NCBI GenBank assembly: GCA_009760855.2
Contig: WPIO01000041.1
Span: 1,936,001 to 2,000,000 of the forward strand
Direction of reading: 5' to 3'
From: Cristatella mucedo
Taxonomy: Eukaryota; Bryozoa; Phylactolaemata; Cristatellidae
DNA: 64,000 nucleotides
Shown here: in pieces, positions 62,316 to 64,000 of the stretch
Layout: every line of letters starts with the position of its first letter
Position numbering within the stretch: position 1 is the first letter of the stretch
Translations under genes and position numbers: made by a program
The notes under the pieces: generated by a model
The model's database searches: none
What the model saw: the letters and a program-made list of their open reading frames with translations, nothing else
What the model was told of the DNA's origin: nothing

Positions 62316-62730
62316 TGTAGTTCGTATGTATGTATTGTATGCAGGCTCCTCTGATAAGTCACTGGTGAGCTGTTAGAAGCACCACCGAGAGGGACCGGTG
62401 CACTGCTGTGGTCCGCCTGTGATGTGGCATAGACACACGCAGGTAACCAGCTGGTGGCCAGATGCTGGATTCACCATCAGGGTCGGCCAGTGCACTGCTG
62501 CGGTCCGCCTGTGATGCGGCATGGATCAGCTGGTGGCCAGATGGTGGATTCACCATCAGGGTCGGTCGGTGCACAGTTGTGGTCGATGAACCATCGGAGT
62601 CGACCAGGGGACAGGGGAGTCGTGTGAGAGTAGGGGCCGAGGGGAGCCGTTCGCTCTGGGGCTCCGTGCGTTGGGAATAAACTGTCGGTGTTGGGCATCG
62701 GCTGGCTCTCTGCTGTGCGACCAAACTACA
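62316..62730 (+). mobile_element. Solo LTR nested in a LINE-A copy
   Basis: It runs TGTAGTTCGTATG..CCAAACTACA, flanked by GGGAG and AGGAG, a 5-bp target duplication with one change. The flanking LINE-A sequence resumes exactly where it stopped (CCAGGCTTTGGGAG / GAGCACGAACTG). The same LTR segment (CAGCTGGTGGCCAGATG..GGTCGG) is duplicated inside, making this LTR longer than the 28-kb one. Confidence 0.88.
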
Positions 62731-63040
62731 AGGAGCACGAACTGAATTCACGGGACTCCAAAGGATTTCATGTTTGTATGAGATATTGCTAAACTGTTAG
62801 ATTCCGAAAAGCGGGTGGTACGGTGCTTGGCCTGGTGGGGCAATAGATCTGACGGGTAGGCTGGGGCCAAAGAATGAAGGAACCTAAAAGTGAGTGACAA
62901 AACCTTGAAGTCGGTTCGTTGCTCGACTGGGAGCCAGTGCAGGTCGGCGAGAAGTGGTGTGATGTGGCAACTGCGATGCTCACGACAGACAAGTCTAGCT
63001 GCAAAGTTTTTCACCAGCTAAGCGGTTGATTGCACATGCC

Positions 63041-63208
63041 GGTAAAAAAAACCTTAGCTGATTAAACAGCCTCTTTTTGTATAGCGACAGAAGAGCCTTT
63101 ACGGCTATCACCACCGCTTGCAGTGACGATAAAGAATCGCCCACTGCAGGAATCGAACCCACGACCTCGATACCAAGGTCGTGAAAGCAACCGCCTTACC
63201 TAATGTGA
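63041..63208 (-). mobile_element. SINE-A nested in LINE-A
   Basis: An A/T-rich run, then CTTAGCTGATTAAACAGCCT to CCGCCTTACCTAATGTGAGC. The LINE-A sequence GCACATGCCGGTA / CAGCAAGCAGTGAGTTACAG resumes on either side. Confidence 0.9.
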
Positions 63209-63485
63209 GCCAGCAAGCAGTGAGTTACAGAAGTCAAGACGGGATATTATAAATGTATGCACCAACTTAGATGTGTTATCCTTATCTGAACAAGCCCGAA
63301 GACCAGCTTGATCCTTGCGGCTGAGTTAGAAACGGAGACACGCTATACTGCAGTAACTTAGGGTAGCCCGCTACCTGTTGCGAAAACTGGCAGCCTGCTT
63401 ATCGCGAGCTCTTTAAAATAATACCAATGTATTACTCTATTAATATATATGGTACAATCAGCGAGAGGTTCCCTATTCCTACATC

Positions 63486-63597
63486 ATGACTCACGGCACG
63501 ACGAAGCTCTCTAGCCCGGTGGGCTTGGTGGCCTTGGCCACCGAAACCCGGCCCCCACGACCTGGTCCCAAAAGGCCCCCTGGCGACGGCGAAGAGT
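63486..63597 (+). CDS. Possible first coding exon of a gene leaving the window
   Basis: ATG 63486 opens 37 codons (MTHGTTKLSSPVGLVALATE then TRPPRPGPKRPPGDGEE) that run to a strong donor, AGT|GTAAGT, at 63598. The base composition is more GC-rich and exon-like than the flanks. The product is not recognised; it is a Pro/Arg-rich N-terminus. It could be the first exon of a gene continuing to the right, or chance. It lies outside the recognisable repeats. Confidence 0.4.
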
Positions 63598-63929
63598 GTA
63601 AGTTAAGCAATGTCTCGACACTTTTCTCGCGCTTGCGATTTTATGGAGGCCGGCGCAGCTCAGTAGCCAGAGCCGATCCCGGCAGCCGTTAGGAAGAGGG
63701 AGGCTCTTCGTCAGAGCCTGCTTCACCGCCAAGGGGGGATGATTGCATGACCGAGGTCGGCTAGCAAAGCAGAGACCACGCTGGGGCTCTGACGCGGACA
63801 AAGCTTTAAGGATCGCTGCGTTCGTCGCCAATTTCTTAGAGAGCCGGCTCGGAAGGACAGCCCGCGACGTTGCAAGCAATCGGTGCAAGCCGCACATCGC
63901 CGGGTCAAAGTTGGTCTGGTGGGCTTTGT

Positions 63930-64000
63930 ATGCATCTCCGTCTGTAATTCCACAAAGACTCTGTGACTGCTACGCAGGAGAGTTTTGTACAGCGAACTCA
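63930..64000 (-). mobile_element. LINE-B 3' end entering the right edge
   Basis: The reverse complement of the LINE-B terminus (CTCCGTCTGTAATTCCACAA and CTACGCAGGAGAGTTTTGTA). It continues beyond the window. Confidence 0.8.

Larger units (their letters stand above)
61822..63300 (-). mobile_element. LINE-A host copy carrying nested LTR and SINE insertions
   Basis: The tail at 61822-61920 is followed by the usual 3' region. A partial internal duplication lies at 62219-62315. The element is interrupted by a solo LTR (62316-62730), resumes with CITPLLADLHWLPVEQRTDF-type coding on the minus strand (63014-62748), and is interrupted again by a SINE-A (63041-63208) before the QVLSKLG-like remainder. 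Confidence 0.85.

Overview
The window is animal (metazoan) nuclear DNA. It shows GT-AG introns, AATAAA poly(A) signals, a eukaryotic tRNA with no encoded CCA, and dense non-LTR retrotransposons, tRNA-derived SINEs, LTR elements and microsatellites. There are no operons and no bacterial gene density. The species cannot be fixed from sequence alone; an invertebrate is my inference, because the NUSAP-like and TMED proteins are clear but quite diverged from the vertebrate ones.

Three spliced protein-coding genes can be reconstructed with matching splice phases. (1) About 2.36-14.4 kb, + strand: a NUSAP1-like (nucleolar and spindle-associated protein) gene of at least eight exons, 5' end not found. 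(2) About 16.7-25.4 kb, + strand: a complete three-exon p24/TMED cargo receptor of the TMED3/7 type, 219 residues. (3) 45.1-39.5 kb, - strand: a small Deltex-type RING E3 ubiquitin ligase in three exons, 226 residues from the first in-frame ATG. A tRNA-Val(CAC) gene lies at 34.16 kb. A possible first coding exon (63.49 kb) and an orphan ORF (50.45 kb) are weaker calls. The GC-rich stretch at 58.9-60.8 kb may be a promoter region.

Most of the rest is mobile DNA. Two non-LTR LINE families dominate. LINE-A is L2/CR1-like, with a tail built on a GCGCC..GGGCGC hairpin followed by ATT repeats. LINE-B is also L2/CR1-like, with an ACATT-repeat tail. Its best copy, at 34.6-37.3 kb, keeps endonuclease and reverse transcriptase remnants; another covers 25.5-26.9 kb. 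Two tRNA-derived SINE families are scattered through the window, and one of them shares its 3' tail with LINE-A. A short LTR retrotransposon (27.9-30.1 kb) has near-identical LTRs, a perfect 5-bp target duplication, a polypurine tract, a gag remnant and an internal 21-bp minisatellite. Related solo LTRs lie at 30.16, 31.97 and 62.3 kb. A decayed hAT-type transposase lies at 31.6-33.8 kb and a hAT-like MITE at 47.57 kb. Nested insertions are easy to read at 61.8-63.3 kb, where an LTR and a SINE sit inside a LINE-A copy. Microsatellites include a (CT)n block of about 0.5 kb, (AC)30, AT-rich tracts and several minisatellites.

The three genes do not form an obvious functional group. They are ordinary housekeeping, mitotic and ubiquitin-pathway genes with introns inflated by repeats. 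I found no convincing novel molecular system. The most unusual items are the short LTR element that carries a minisatellite, and a minisatellite that abuts a splice donor of the NUSAP-like gene.
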